This document shows, piece by piece, positions 8,587-18,095 of a stretch of 52,999 nucleotides of DNA. The stretch lies in contig QYPH01000024.1 in NCBI GenBank assembly GCA_007279905.1, positions 1-52,999 of the forward strand, in the 5' to 3' direction. The notes beneath the pieces are model-generated. The model did not search any database and was not told the DNA's origin. It worked only from the letters and a program-made list of their open reading frames with translations. Positions within the stretch are counted from its first letter, which is position 1; each line of letters starts with the position of its first letter. A program made the translations under genes and the position numbers. This DNA is from Actinomycetota bacterium (GTDB lineage Bacteria; Actinomycetota; Acidimicrobiia; Acidimicrobiales; Ilumatobacteraceae).

Positions 8587-9140
8587 TTGAAGAAACGTTG
8601 CTCGAGGCCATGGATGGTATGGCCAAGGCTTTAGAGCATGTGCAGTCACAGTTTTTGGGGGTTCGCACAGGTCGTGCCACATCCAATCTTGTCGAAAAGA
8701 TTGCCGTTGAGTACTACGGCGCAACCGTGCCAATGGTGCAACTTGCCTCATTCCAAGTGCCAGATGCGCGCACGCTCGTTATCAAACCCCACGACCGTGG
8801 TTCGATTGCCGCTATCGAAAAAGCGATTCAGTCGAGTGACTTAGGAGTGACGCCAGGTAATGACGGCGTCGTCGTTCGCTTGAGTTTTCCAATGCTCACC
8901 GAAGAACGACGCAAAGAGTATGTCAAGGTCGTCAAGAACATGGCCGAAGACGGAAGAATTGCGTTGCGAAACGTACGGCGAGATGCACGCAAAGCATTGG
9001 AGACTGCCGAAAAGGCTGGCGACATTTCCAAAGATGATTTAGATCGTGCTGAAAAAGAACTAGAAAAACTCACGCACGACAATGTTGAAGCCATTGATAA
9101 AGCATTTAGCCGTAAGGAAATAGAACTACTCGAAGTGTAG
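8583..9140 (+). CDS. frr: Ribosome recycling factor
   Basis: Splits post-termination ribosomes together with EF-G. The 185-residue length is exactly that of the family. Seen: the domain I helices ([24 protein letters not shown]), the beta-hinge domain II ([25 protein letters not shown]) and the C-terminal long helices with [19 protein letters not shown] and [13 protein letters not shown]. The GTG start is set by the overlap with the pyrH stop. Followed after 11 bp by cdsA, which has its own GGGAGA site. Confidence 0.97.
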   Translation: MIEETLLEAMDGMAKALEHVQSQFLGVRTGRATSNLVEKIAVEYYGATVPMVQLASFQVPDARTLVIKPHDRGSIAAIEKAIQSSDLGVTPGNDGVVVRLSFPMLTEERRKEYVKVVKNMAEDGRIALRNVRRDARKALETAEKAGDISKDDLDRAEKELEKLTHDNVEAIDKAFSRKEIELLEV

Positions 9141-9151
9141 GGAGACATCTC

Positions 9152-10597
9152 ATGAGCAATGACAATAGAGGTCGCAATTCGGATGATGACACGAACGGTG
9201 TAGATCCAACTATCGATTTCGGTGATGAGTTTGGCGTAGTCAAGTTTGCAGAGACTGATGACAGTGGTCCTGCGCTTGCGTTTGGCGCAAATGACACCGA
9301 GCAACTTCCGCACTGGACAGAGCCACCGACAGGGGAAGTACCACGCTTCAAAAAGTCCGACGATCAACCAACTCGTCGCGTCGTTATTGGCGCAAACAAT
9401 ACTGATAATGACGCTGACGACAACACCGATGTGTGGTCTGCATACAACGAACCAGACCCAAGCGCATCAACAGGGGCTCGTCGACCTTCGTTTCAAACCA
9501 CTACGCCACCACCGGTGAGTGCGCCACGGCGTGAAGGTCGCATTGTTATTGGCACCGACCCAACCAACGAATCCCGTCGGCCAGTTGCCCAAGATGCATC
9601 TGGAGCACAATCACGACCGGCCTCACGCTCGACTGGTCGAAGTGCACAATCTGGTTCTTCGTCTGGCTCTGCGCGCGGTGCGCAAGTCACTCGTGCGCGT
9701 CGCACATCAGCAGGTGCACCGACTGGGTCAATGCGGCGCGGCAAAGACACTGCTGGTGCTGGCCGCGACTTGCCAACAGCAACGGCGGTTGGTGCGCTCC
9801 TTGCTGCAGTCTTTATTGCTTCATTAATGTGGCGTCCTGCTGCAGTAATAGTTTTTGTCGCAATTCTTATTGGGGTTGCCGCATTCGAATTCTTTACTCA
9901 AGCCAATGCAAGCGGATACCGACCATCGACAGTGATTGGTGTAGCTGGTTGTGTGGCTGCGCCATTGTGCGCGTACTGGATAGGCGATGCCGCATTACCG
10001 CTTGTTCTTGTATTTGGATTTATCGCCGCAGTCGTGGTGTTTGTGGGTAGCGACGGCATCGAGTCTGGACCGGTGCCAAACACTGCCATCATGATGCTTG
10101 CGATGCTCTGGATCGGCTTGATGAGTTCGTATGCAGCATTGATTTTGCGTTTCTCGACATCCAATGGCCCAGGCTTTGTGCATGTAGGCACCGACACGCT
10201 GTTCATCATCGTTATCGGAGTAATTGCCAATGACATGGCGGCGTATTTTGTCGGCAATGCAGTTGGACGTACACCACTGCGAGATTGGATCAGCCCAGCA
10301 AAATCAGTCGAAGGCTTGCTGGGCGGGACTGTAGGCACATTTTTGGCTGTCCTCGCCGTTGGGATGCAGAGCACCACATGGAATGGTCTTGGTGAGTGGA
10401 TCGCACTAGCGATAGTGATTTCGGTCATGGCGCCGCTTGGAGATCTTGCCGAATCGATGTTTAAGCGCAACCTCAACATCAAGGATTTCGGCACAGTACT
10501 GCGTGGACACGGGGGAGTATTGGATCGCTTTGACAGTCTGCTCTTCGTGTTGCCAGCTGCTTATTATCTCACCCTTGTCATCGCGCCCTGGAGCTGA
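9152..10597 (+). CDS. cdsA: Phosphatidate cytidylyltransferase with long disordered N-terminus
   Basis: Makes CDP-diacylglycerol from CTP and phosphatidate for all membrane phospholipids. The C-terminal half (about 210-481) is the membrane enzyme, with roughly eight hydrophobic segments and the signature LGDLAESMFKRNLNIKDFG and RGHGGVLDRFDSLLF. The first 200 or so residues are charged, Asp/Ser/Thr/Pro-rich and presumably cytoplasmic and disordered. Two copies of an R-V/I-VIG motif occur there (RRVVIGANN, GRIVIGTDP), separated by about 65 residues. N-terminal extensions are common in actinobacterial CdsA, but 200 residues is long. TAGGGAGA ribosome site before the ATG. Confidence 0.93.
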   Translation: MSNDNRGRNSDDDTNGVDPTIDFGDEFGVVKFAETDDSGPALAFGANDTEQLPHWTEPPTGEVPRFKKSDDQPTRRVVIGANNTDNDADDNTDVWSAYNEPDPSASTGARRPSFQTTTPPPVSAPRREGRIVIGTDPTNESRRPVAQDASGAQSRPASRSTGRSAQSGSSSGSARGAQVTRARRTSAGAPTGSMRRGKDTAGAGRDLPTATAVGALLAAVFIASLMWRPAAVIVFVAILIGVAAFEFFTQANASGYRPSTVIGVAGCVAAPLCAYWIGDAALPLVLVFGFIAAVVVFVGSDGIESGPVPNTAIMMLAMLWIGLMSSYAALILRFSTSNGPGFVHVGTDTLFIIVIGVIANDMAAYFVGNAVGRTPLRDWISPAKSVEGLLGGTVGTFLAVLAVGMQSTTWNGLGEWIALAIVISVMAPLGDLAESMFKRNLNIKDFGTVLRGHGGVLDRFDSLLFVLPAAYYLTLVIAPWS

Positions 10598-10626
10598 ACC
10601 ACCCAATTCGCTGACAGACTGAACAG

Positions 10627-11769
10627 ATGTCGGTCGTGCGTGTTGCAATTGCCGGATCAACTGGCTCAATCGGAACTCAGACCATTGATGTCATTTCGCG
10701 TAGCGGTGGTGAGTACGAAATAGTAGGACTCGGTGTCGGCTCATCGGCCGATGCTGTGATTGCTCAAGCCAAATTGTGCAGACCCAAAATGGTTGCGGTC
10801 AGCAATGAAGTGGCACGAATAAAAGTTGCACAAGCACTACCTGGTGTTGAGGTTGTTGCAGACCTCGCAGAGCTTGCACGAGATGCCGATGTTGTTGTCA
10901 ATGGCGTAGTCGGATTTGCTGGACTATCAGTGACGATGGCGACTTTGCAGCATGGCAAACGACTGGCGTTGGCAAATAAAGAGAGCCTGATTGCTGGGGG
11001 GCCAATTGTGCAGCCATTGCGAAAGATCGCTGGTGCGGTCATCGTGCCTGTAGACAGCGAACACTGTGCAATTCATCAATGCCTGAGATCGTCGCTCGAC
11101 ACAGATCGCGAAGTGCATCGCCTGTTGCTGACGGCAAGTGGCGGACCATTTCGTGGCCGCTCCGCTGATTCGTTGCAGCATGTGACAATCGCAGACGCGC
11201 TGAAGCATCCAACATGGTCAATGGGTCCAAAGATCACTGTCGATTCGTCGACGCTGATGAATAAGGGTTTGGAAGTTATTGAGGCTCACGAATTGTTTGG
11301 TATCAGTTTCGATGACATTGATGTTGTTGTTCACCCGCAATCTGTGGTGCACTCAATGGTCGAGTTCTCTGACGGTGCGGTCATCGCACAGTTGTCAATG
11401 CCCGATATGCGGCTTCCAATTGCCTACGCGCTCGGGTTTCCTTCTCGTTCACACATTGCATTCGGTGCCATCGACTGGAAAGCTCTCAGTCGGCTTGATT
11501 TTGAAGCACCGGATCGCGCAACATTTCGCTGTCTCGATCTTGCGTATCAGGTGGGCCGTATTGGCGGGACTGCTCCTGCATGGCTGAGTGCAGCCAATGA
11601 AATTGCCGTTGAGGCGTTTCTTGCAGGTCGTATCTCGTGGTCGAGGATTGCTTCAGTAATTGAACAAACGATGCAACATCACGATGGAATTTCGCCCACA
11701 TCCGTCGAAGATATTTTGTTGGCTGACGCAACAGCGCGTAGATTTGCAACTGAGGTTTTGGGACAATGA
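10627..11769 (+). CDS. dxr: 1-deoxy-D-xylulose 5-phosphate reductoisomerase
   Basis: Converts DXP to MEP with NADPH, the committed step of the non-mevalonate isoprenoid pathway. The 380 residues carry the NADPH-binding GSTGSIGTQTIDVI, LALANKESLIAGG, the metal and substrate region VDSEHCAIHQCL, the flexible-loop STLMNKGLEVIEAH and HPQSVVHSMVEF. Four-base overlap with the M50 protease gene (ATGA). With ispG two genes on, the window shows two MEP-pathway enzymes flanking a membrane protease, the same order seen in many actinobacteria. Confidence 0.97.
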   Translation: MSVVRVAIAGSTGSIGTQTIDVISRSGGEYEIVGLGVGSSADAVIAQAKLCRPKMVAVSNEVARIKVAQALPGVEVVADLAELARDADVVVNGVVGFAGLSVTMATLQHGKRLALANKESLIAGGPIVQPLRKIAGAVIVPVDSEHCAIHQCLRSSLDTDREVHRLLLTASGGPFRGRSADSLQHVTIADALKHPTWSMGPKITVDSSTLMNKGLEVIEAHELFGISFDDIDVVVHPQSVVHSMVEFSDGAVIAQLSMPDMRLPIAYALGFPSRSHIAFGAIDWKALSRLDFEAPDRATFRCLDLAYQVGRIGGTAPAWLSAANEIAVEAFLAGRISWSRIASVIEQTMQHHDGISPTSVEDILLADATARRFATEVLGQ

Positions 11770-13013
11770 GTTCTTTTTATAACAAGTTTCGTAACGAGAT
11801 TGTTGCCGGTGGCGACACGGTCGACCAGCCCAACCGCAATAACGACAGGCGCACCACCTTGGTTGGTAGTTGTGTTCTCGTTGGACTCATTGTGTGGCTT
11901 GGATTTGCCAATCCTTGGACACTCGTGTTTGTCGTTGGCTTGATCGTGTCGGTCTTCCTCCACGAGCTGGGGCATTTTGTGACTGCTCGCCGCACGGGCA
12001 TGAAGGCAACCCAATTTTTCATGGGCTTTGGCCCGCGGTTGTGGAGCATGCAGCGGGGCGAGGTTGAGTACGGCATCAGGGCATTGCCGCTTGGTGCCTT
12101 TGTACGAATTGTGGGCATGAACAATCTCGATGAGTGCGACCCAGAGGATGAGCCGCGTGCGTATCGAGCACAGTCGTATCCAAAGCGTCTACTTGTCATT
12201 ACTGCTGGATCATTGATGCATGGTGTTATTGCACTCGCTTTATTTTTTGGCGTGTACACAATTTCCGGTCGTTATAGCGAGACAGGAAATGTGGTGGTGA
12301 TGTCGGCACCTGCTCCAGACTCGCCTGCACAACAGTCTGGTGTCGATGTAGAAGACATCGTGCGCGAGATCGATGGAGTGGTCGTGTCGACACGCGAGCA
12401 ATTTGTTGACCAAATAGTTTCCAAAACTCCTGGTCAAGAGGTTTCGGTAGTTGTCGAGCGGTCTGGCAAACCAATCACATTGACGATCACGCTTGGCAAT
12501 AACCCCCTTGATGAGTCGATTGCATATTTTGGAGTATCGAGTTGGTCTCTCGACTACGTGCGGGTCAATCCGATCAAGGCCGTTGGCTATGCAACACAAG
12601 ATTTGGTCGTGACGGCCGGCCGATCAGTGGTGGGTGTGTTTGTAGTGCTCAATCCAATAAATATTTTCAATAGTGTTGTTGACGACAATGCCGACCCGGC
12701 AACACGTCCTGGCACTGTTGTCGGCGCAAGCCAACTCGGTGGAGAGATTGGGCAACAAGATGGACTCAAAGGCGTGCTCTTGTTGCTTGCCAGTGTGAAC
12801 GTGTTTGTTGGAGTGTTTAACATGTTTCCTTTGCTGCCCTTTGACGGCGGCCATGCAGCAATTGCAACCTACGAAAGATTTCGTTCACGACGTAACAAGC
12901 CATATCGCGCCGATGTAGGCAAGATGGTGCCGGTTGCCACGATGGTCGTCGGACTCCTTGCATTGTTGCTTGTTGTGGGTCTCTATCTCGATGTGACACA
13001 GCCAATTCGTTGA
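11766..13013 (+). CDS. Site-2 (M50) intramembrane metalloprotease
   Basis: RseP/Rip1-type regulated intramembrane protease, 415 residues. Zinc-binding HELGH at 66-70 lies in the first transmembrane segments, a PDZ domain is predicted at about 175-260 (SPAQQSGVDVEDIVREIDG), and the second conserved membrane motif NMFPLLPFDGGH provides the third ligand region near 360. The last helix ends the protein. In mycobacteria Rip1 cleaves anti-sigma factors and is encoded between dxr and ispG as here; substrates cannot be inferred from this window. Roughly the first 30 residues before the first helix are polar and longer than in RseP. Confidence 0.93.
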   Translation: MSSFYNKFRNEIVAGGDTVDQPNRNNDRRTTLVGSCVLVGLIVWLGFANPWTLVFVVGLIVSVFLHELGHFVTARRTGMKATQFFMGFGPRLWSMQRGEVEYGIRALPLGAFVRIVGMNNLDECDPEDEPRAYRAQSYPKRLLVITAGSLMHGVIALALFFGVYTISGRYSETGNVVVMSAPAPDSPAQQSGVDVEDIVREIDGVVVSTREQFVDQIVSKTPGQEVSVVVERSGKPITLTITLGNNPLDESIAYFGVSSWSLDYVRVNPIKAVGYATQDLVVTAGRSVVGVFVVLNPINIFNSVVDDNADPATRPGTVVGASQLGGEIGQQDGLKGVLLLLASVNVFVGVFNMFPLLPFDGGHAAIATYERFRSRRNKPYRADVGKMVPVATMVVGLLALLLVVGLYLDVTQPIR

Positions 13014-13067
13014 AAATAACTCCACCAAAATGTTGCAGACCTATCCCGTGATGACAAACTGGTATTC

Positions 13068-14288
13068 ATGACCGCATATGCGAGGCGCCAAACGCGTCAG
13101 ATCTCGGTAGGCAAAGTAGCCGTTGGCGGAAATGCGCCGATCAGCATTCAGTCCATGACGATCACAAAAACGGCCGATGTTGAAGGCACGCTGCAGCAAA
13201 TTTATGCTCTAGCAGCAGCAGGTTGCGACATCGTGCGCTGCACGTGCAACGAACCAGAAGCAGCAGAAGGTCTTGCCCAAATAGTTCCGCGTTCTCCTGT
13301 GCCGATCATCGCCGACATTCATCATCAATACAAAATGGCGCTAGCAGCAATGGAAGCGGGTGTGCATGGATTGCGTCTCAATCCTGGCAATATTCGTAAA
13401 CCAGAACACATCAAAGCTGTTGCATCCGAAGCCCGAGATCGCAAGGTGCCAATTCGTATCGGCGTCAATGGTGGATCACTCGACCCAGCCTTGTACGAAA
13501 AGTACGGAGGCCTCACTGCAGAAGCGATGGTGGAGTCTGCTCTGCAAGAGATCGCATATTTCGAAGAAGTTGATTTTGACTTGATCAAGATCTCTGTCAA
13601 GGCTTCCAACGTTCCGCTCATGATCGAGGCATATCGTCAACTCAGCGAAGTAACCAATCATCCGTTGCATCTCGGAGTCACAGAAGCTGGGCCATTGCCC
13701 GGTGGTCTGATCAAAGCCACAGCAGGAATCTCGACGCTGCTCATGGAGGGCATCGGTGACACGATTCGATACAGCCTGACTGCAGACCCTGTAGAAGAAG
13801 CGCGAGCAGGCAGACAATTGCTCGAGTCGTTGGGATTGCGAGAGCGCAAGAATGTCGACTTGATTGCGTGCCCGAGTTGCGGGCGAGCAGAGATCGACGT
13901 GATCGATGTTGCCAATCGTGCACAAGCAGCATTTGCAGACAAAAAGATTCCGTTGCAAATTGCTGTAATGGGTTGTGTGGTCAATGGCCCAGGTGAAGCA
14001 CGCGAAGCCGACCTCGGTATTGCAGCGGGCAATAAGCGAGGACACTTGTTTGTCAAGGGTCGCAATGTGGCAGTGGTGCCAGAGTCGGAAATGGTCGAAG
14101 CGCTGATCGACTGGGCCACCTATATTCACGAACACGGTGTGGATGCTGCAGTAGCGCGAGTTGATACTGCCTTAGCCGAGCGAGAAGCAGCAAAAGATCG
14201 CAATATGTTGCTCAAAGAACAAGGTGACGATGTCAATCATGCCGACGAAAAAATTGTGGAGATACGTAAAAAGGTTGCTGGCAACTAG
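13068..14288 (+). CDS. ispG: 4-hydroxy-3-methylbut-2-en-1-yl diphosphate synthase
   Basis: [4Fe-4S] enzyme making HMBPP from MEcPP, the penultimate step of the MEP pathway (GcpE). The 406 residues hold the TIM-barrel part (ISIQSMTITKTADVEGT, ADIHHQYKMAL, LRLNPGNI) and the cluster ligands in LIACPSCGRAEIDV and MGCVVNGPGEA. A charged, helical C-terminal tail of about 40 residues follows the core. ATG start, 54 bp after the protease gene. It ends three bases before the stop of the convergent SGNH hydrolase gene, with no obvious terminator. Confidence 0.97.
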   Translation: MTAYARRQTRQISVGKVAVGGNAPISIQSMTITKTADVEGTLQQIYALAAAGCDIVRCTCNEPEAAEGLAQIVPRSPVPIIADIHHQYKMALAAMEAGVHGLRLNPGNIRKPEHIKAVASEARDRKVPIRIGVNGGSLDPALYEKYGGLTAEAMVESALQEIAYFEEVDFDLIKISVKASNVPLMIEAYRQLSEVTNHPLHLGVTEAGPLPGGLIKATAGISTLLMEGIGDTIRYSLTADPVEEARAGRQLLESLGLRERKNVDLIACPSCGRAEIDVIDVANRAQAAFADKKIPLQIAVMGCVVNGPGEAREADLGIAAGNKRGHLFVKGRNVAVVPESEMVEALIDWATYIHEHGVDAAVARVDTALAEREAAKDRNMLLKEQGDDVNHADEKIVEIRKKVAGN

Positions 14289-14291
14289 CAA

Positions 14292-15059
14292 CTAGCCAGG
14301 AATAGTCGTCGCTACGACGATTGTCGTCGTCGTAGTCGTAGTCGTAGTCGTAGTCGTCGTTGTTGTTGTTGTTGTTGTAGTAGTAGTTGTAGTCACAACC
14401 AAATTCCACAAGTTTTGGGCAATCTCTACATAGACAGTTGCGCGCGCTCGATACCCAGCGGGTTGTAAGTGCAGTTTGTCAAATGCAAACCACTTGGGGT
14501 TGGCAGTGATCATTGCATGCCAGTCGACAACAGACACATTTGGGTAGTCAAGCGCAACACGATTGAGCACTCTGTTGAACACAGTTGATGCACGAATGTA
14601 GTACTGACTTTCGATCCGCAAAACATTCACCCACACCACTGGAATGTCGCCGATCAGTGTGAGCAACTCTCGAATTCGATCTTCGTAATACCGCACTTTG
14701 ATTGAGCCTTGCAAGTCATTGCTCCCAAGCGCCACGATGACTGCCGAGGGGCGTACTTTTGCCTTCAAGTATTTGGCATAGGTCTTGACGCCGTTGTGAA
14801 GCGTGTCGGCTGGGCCGCTGATGTTGCGCGAGAACGCTCCGTCCACAAGTACTTTGTTAAATGTGCCCAGCGCCTGAAGCTGGGGTGTTACATTGCCAAA
14901 CCCTTTGTAGTTGGCGCCCCAAGTAATGCTGTCTCCAAGTATGAGCAGGGTGTGTGCGGGTTCGACAGCACGTGCATTACCAACGAAGATGCAAGAAATC
15001 AGCGTGACAGCGACAATGGTGAGAGATCTGCGTACCCGCAGGTTCAATGCGTGCCCCAT
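14292..15059 (-). CDS. Secreted SGNH/GDSL hydrolase with poly-threonine tail
   Basis: A 255-residue exported esterase/lipase-fold protein. Signal peptide about 1-31 (hydrophobic IVAVTLISCIFVG then NARA). The SGNH blocks are visible: block I GDSITW with the nucleophile Ser, block III LGSND and block V DKLHLQPAGY carrying Asp and His. Substrate unknown; relatives act on acyl or acetyl esters of lipids or polysaccharides. The C-terminus is a run of 24 Thr followed by IVVATTIPG, which could be a spacer or an O-glycosylation site. The start overlaps the manA 3' end by 16 bases, so the two are probably co-transcribed. Confidence 0.88.
   Translation of the reverse strand: MGHALNLRVRRSLTIVAVTLISCIFVGNARAVEPAHTLLILGDSITWGANYKGFGNVTPQLQALGTFNKVLVDGAFSRNISGPADTLHNGVKTYAKYLKAKVRPSAVIVALGSNDLQGSIKVRYYEDRIRELLTLIGDIPVVWVNVLRIESQYYIRASTVFNRVLNRVALDYPNVSVVDWHAMITANPKWFAFDKLHLQPAGYRARATVYVEIAQNLWNLVVTTTTTTTTTTTTTTTTTTTTTTTTIVVATTIPG
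14322..14393. repeat. Trinucleotide microsatellite encoding 24 threonines
   Basis: Twenty-four consecutive NGT triplets on the plus strand (CGT, AGT, TGT in short homogeneous runs) read as ACN threonine codons on the minus strand in the SGNH gene. The mixture of runs suggests growth by slippage followed by point changes. Length changes keep the reading frame. Confidence 0.95.
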
Positions 15060-16078
15060 GTGCGAAACACAGTTGCGGTGCCCGAGAGTTGCACCGATTC
15101 ATTGCTGCGCAATACACATGCCTGACCTCGCCTGATCGTGCTGGCGTCACCAGCAGTGCAGACCAAAATCTCTGCTTGATGAGTTGACTTGATGGTCAAT
15201 TCACCCGCAACTTCGATGCGCTCAACACCGAAACGAGATGTAGAGACTGGGTATGTAAATCGACCAGGACTCAACAGTGAAGCGTCGACGACGGGCGAGG
15301 GGATCGGTTCAAAACGAGCAACGGCCAAGAACTCGTCGACGCTGACATACTTTTTAGTGAAGGCCGCACGCACCACGTTGTCAGACGACGACATCACTTC
15401 AACGCCCGAGCCGTTGAGATATGCATGTGCGTTACCTGCGCCAAGAAAAAGTGCTTGTCCAGGCGCGAGTCGCACATGGTGCATCAACAACGCAACGAGC
15501 ACGCCGCCATTGCCGGGATACATCGTCGCCAAACGGCCGGCCCACGCCGGCAATTGTGCGGGAAGTTGGTGTGGACCAGTAGTCAATGCCCAGCGAACAC
15601 ATTCGGCGAGTCCGTCGCTGTCGAGGTGTTCCCCAAGTTGTGTCCAGCCAAATCGTTTACATATTTCAAGGGTCTCTTCGATTGGTCGAAATCCACAAAT
15701 TGCTTCAAATGAAGTCAGCGCAATGAGTAGCTCGGGTTTTGCTGATGCATCTCGGTAGATGCGTTGGGGTGCATCGAGAGAAATACCGATTTCGTTTTCT
15801 TGTTGAAACCCACTTGCTGCTTGTTCGTCGGTTGGGTGAGTCTGCAGCGACAACGGTTTGTCGGCCGAGATGATCTTGACGAGAAATGAAAGGTCGCCGG
15901 CAATTTGCGCAAGCGACTCGCTTCCGTTTGGTGTCTTGACGAGCGATGGTCCACCCCTGTGAGTGCCAAACCACAATTCGGCCCAAGGACGGGCATCGGC
16001 TTCAGTCGCAAGAAAATTAGGGATGAACTGTTGGTCGCCCCAGTCATAATGCTGGACAACGCCGCGCAGTAAGTGCAT
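15044..16078 (-). CDS. manA: Mannose-6-phosphate isomerase, class I
   Basis: Interconverts fructose-6-phosphate and mannose-6-phosphate, feeding mannosylated lipids and glycans. The 344-residue protein has the N-terminal cupin HYDWGDQQFIP, zinc-site motifs SLQTHPT and AKPELLIAL, and the later GAGNAHAYLNGSGVEVMSSSDNVVR with the active-site His and Arg region. Length is shorter than E. coli ManA (391) but normal for actinobacteria. Its start lies two bases from the end of proS, so proS-manA-SGNH form one minus-strand unit. Confidence 0.95.
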   Translation of the reverse strand: MHLLRGVVQHYDWGDQQFIPNFLATEADARPWAELWFGTHRGGPSLVKTPNGSESLAQIAGDLSFLVKIISADKPLSLQTHPTDEQAASGFQQENEIGISLDAPQRIYRDASAKPELLIALTSFEAICGFRPIEETLEICKRFGWTQLGEHLDSDGLAECVRWALTTGPHQLPAQLPAWAGRLATMYPGNGGVLVALLMHHVRLAPGQALFLGAGNAHAYLNGSGVEVMSSSDNVVRAAFTKKYVSVDEFLAVARFEPIPSPVVDASLLSPGRFTYPVSTSRFGVERIEVAGELTIKSTHQAEILVCTAGDASTIRRGQACVLRSNESVQLSGTATVFRTWGTH

Positions 16079-16080
16079 CG

Positions 16081-17856
16081 TTATCTCGTCGCGCAGGCGT
16101 TTCTCACGTGGGCCGGAGCATCAGCAATTGCTACTTCACTCGCCAAGCCTGTCAAACGGTCGCGTACTTCAACCACGCCGTTGGCAGCGCCTCTTCCCAC
16201 CACCACGATGATTGGATTGCCAATGAGTTCGGCATCTTTAAATTTGACACCTGGTGAAACGCCAACGCGATCATCAAGCAAGACGCGTATTCCTTCGCTG
16301 TCAAGAATCTGTGCGAGATTGTTTGCGGTATCGGTAATCAGAGCGTCTTCTTTGCCAGCCATCACAATGTGCACATTGAATGGCGCAATGGCATGCGGCC
16401 AACGCAACCCAATGTCGTCGCACGTGGCCTCGGCTATTGCAGCAACGGCTCGAGACACGCCAATGCCGTACGAACCCATCGTCACGGTTTGCGCTTTTCC
16501 GTTTTTGTCGAGCACGCTCAAGCCCAAGACTTCTGCGTATTTGCGACCCAACTGAAACACGTGACCAATCTCGATACCGCGCTTAATAATCAGTGCAGAA
16601 GCACACGATGGGCATGTGTCGTCGTCGCGCACTTCGGCAACGTCGATTACTCCATCTGCAGTGAAGTCTCTGCCATGCACAAGATGTGCAACGTGCTTGC
16701 CTGGGGCATTTGCGCCAGTGATCCACTCGCTGCCCTCGGCAATGCGCGGGTCGAGTAAATAGCGCACTCCGGTTGAGTGCTGTAACCCGAGTGCGTTTGG
16801 CCCGATGTAGCCCTTAACGAGTTTTGGTTGTGCCGCAAAGTGTGTGTCATCAAATGGCACGACTTCGGCCGGTGAAACTTGTGCCTCGAGACGCTTCATG
16901 TCAACTTCTCGGTCACCTGGCACACCAATGGCAAGGGCTTCAATGCGACCGTCTGGGTGGCGCAAGTTGACAACAACATTCTTTAATGTGTCGGCTGCCG
17001 TCCACTCGCGATCCGAACGCTGCAAGTCTGCGCGCGAATTAAACAAATCAACGAGTGTTTGAATTGTTGGAGTGGCTGGCGTGTCAAAGACTTGTGCGCC
17101 CGGAGTAGATTGCGCATCAATTGGCGCAGGAATACCAACACGAACAGCTTCGGTGTTGGCAGAGTAATCGCATTTGGTGCACTGCACAAACGTGTCTTCG
17201 CCAATCTCGCATGGAAACAAAAACTCTTCAGACTGAGACCCACCCATGGCACCAGACATCGCCGAGACAATGGCAAATGGCAGTCCGAGTCGCTCAAAGA
17301 TACGCACATAGGCATTGCGGTGTGCGTCGTAGCTTTGTTGCAGTCCTTCGTCGTCGATGTCGAAGCTGTACGAATCTTTCATCGAAAATTCGCGACCGCG
17401 CAACAGGCCGCCACGTGGTCGTGCTTCGTCACGAAACTTTGTTTGAATCTGATAGAGCGAGAGCGGCAAGTCTTTGTAACTTGAGTACAAATCCTTCACG
17501 AGCAGCGTAAACATCTCTTCATGCGTTGGCCCGAGCAAGAAGTCGACCTTGCGACGGTCTTGTAGGCGAAACAAGTTGTCGCCATAATCTGTCCATCTGC
17601 CGGTTGCCTCGTATGGCTCGCGTGGCAACATGGCAGGAAAATTGACTTCCTGTGCACCGATGTTGTCCATCTCTTGGCGAATGATCTCGGCGACATGTTG
17701 GTACACACGCCAGCCGAGTGGAAGCCATGTGTATCCGCCGGGTGCTGCTCGGCGTATATAGCCAGCACGCACGAGTAGACGGTGGCTCGGAACCTCGGCG
17801 TCAACAGGGTTATCGCGCAAGGTGCGCACAAACAGGGTGGACATTTTGTTGATCAC
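16081..17856 (-). CDS. proS: Prolyl-tRNA synthetase, bacterial type
   Basis: Charges tRNA-Pro. The 591 residues follow the bacterial layout: class II motif 1 and 2 region ([49 protein letters not shown]), an inserted editing domain (about 230-390) for hydrolysis of Ala-tRNA-Pro, motif 3 [16 protein letters not shown] and the C-terminal anticodon-binding domain. Divergent from rimP across a 345-bp intergenic region. The upstream side of its start contains five phased 11-nt repeats. Confidence 0.96.
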   Translation of the reverse strand: MINKMSTLFVRTLRDNPVDAEVPSHRLLVRAGYIRRAAPGGYTWLPLGWRVYQHVAEIIRQEMDNIGAQEVNFPAMLPREPYEATGRWTDYGDNLFRLQDRRKVDFLLGPTHEEMFTLLVKDLYSSYKDLPLSLYQIQTKFRDEARPRGGLLRGREFSMKDSYSFDIDDEGLQQSYDAHRNAYVRIFERLGLPFAIVSAMSGAMGGSQSEEFLFPCEIGEDTFVQCTKCDYSANTEAVRVGIPAPIDAQSTPGAQVFDTPATPTIQTLVDLFNSRADLQRSDREWTAADTLKNVVVNLRHPDGRIEALAIGVPGDREVDMKRLEAQVSPAEVVPFDDTHFAAQPKLVKGYIGPNALGLQHSTGVRYLLDPRIAEGSEWITGANAPGKHVAHLVHGRDFTADGVIDVAEVRDDDTCPSCASALIIKRGIEIGHVFQLGRKYAEVLGLSVLDKNGKAQTVTMGSYGIGVSRAVAAIAEATCDDIGLRWPHAIAPFNVHIVMAGKEDALITDTANNLAQILDSEGIRVLLDDRVGVSPGVKFKDAELIGNPIIVVVGRGAANGVVEVRDRLTGLASEVAIADAPAHVRNACATR

Positions 17857-17911
17857 GCGCGGTTACTTCGTTTCGTTCAGGGTGAGGTTTTTTGGCTTAC
17901 TGGCAACAGAA

Positions 17912-17966
17912 TTTACACTGTATTTACTCTGTTTCTACTCTGTTTCTACTCCGTACTTATTCTGTA
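17912..17966. repeat. Five helically phased 11-nt direct repeats upstream of proS
   Basis: Five head-to-tail 11-nt units: TTTACACTGTA, TTTACTCTGTT, TCTACTCTGTT, TCTACTCCGTA, CTTATTCTGTA. The unit is close to one helical turn, so bound proteins or T-runs would align on one face of the DNA. They start 56 bp upstream of the proS start codon and end about 40 bp before the rimP-side -35. No coding function is evident. Confidence 0.85.
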
Positions 17967-18005
17967 ATCAGTTCGTCTAGATGCCTTTGACCTGTTGGGC
18001 GAGCC

Positions 18006-18035
18006 GTGACGAACCTTAGTTCGCGGGGATATAAT
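18006..18035 (+). promoter_or_regulatory. Promoter of the rimP-nusA-infB operon
   Basis: Consensus -10 TATAAT (18030-18035) and -35-like GTGACG (18006-18011) with an 18-bp spacer. Predicted start near 18042, giving a leader of about 160 nt before the rimP ATG. Confidence 0.65.
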
Positions 18036-18064
18036 GGATGCGTCCTTTAAAGTTCGTCGAGCTG

Positions 18065-18095
18065 AAGGCGTGGGTCTCGACCCACGCCTTTTGTT
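18065..18095 (+). terminator. Intrinsic terminator or attenuator in the rimP-nusA-infB leader
   Basis: A perfect 11-bp stem (18065-18075 with 18080-18090) closed by the CTCG loop is followed by TTTTGTT. It has the form of an intrinsic terminator but lies between a strong promoter and the operon it should serve. Premature termination would yield an RNA of about 50 nt. Confidence 0.75.

Noticed and set aside
14322-14393. Possible CRISPR-like or regulatory repeat
   Set aside because: Three-base periodicity with no spacers, wholly inside a coding frame as threonine codons.
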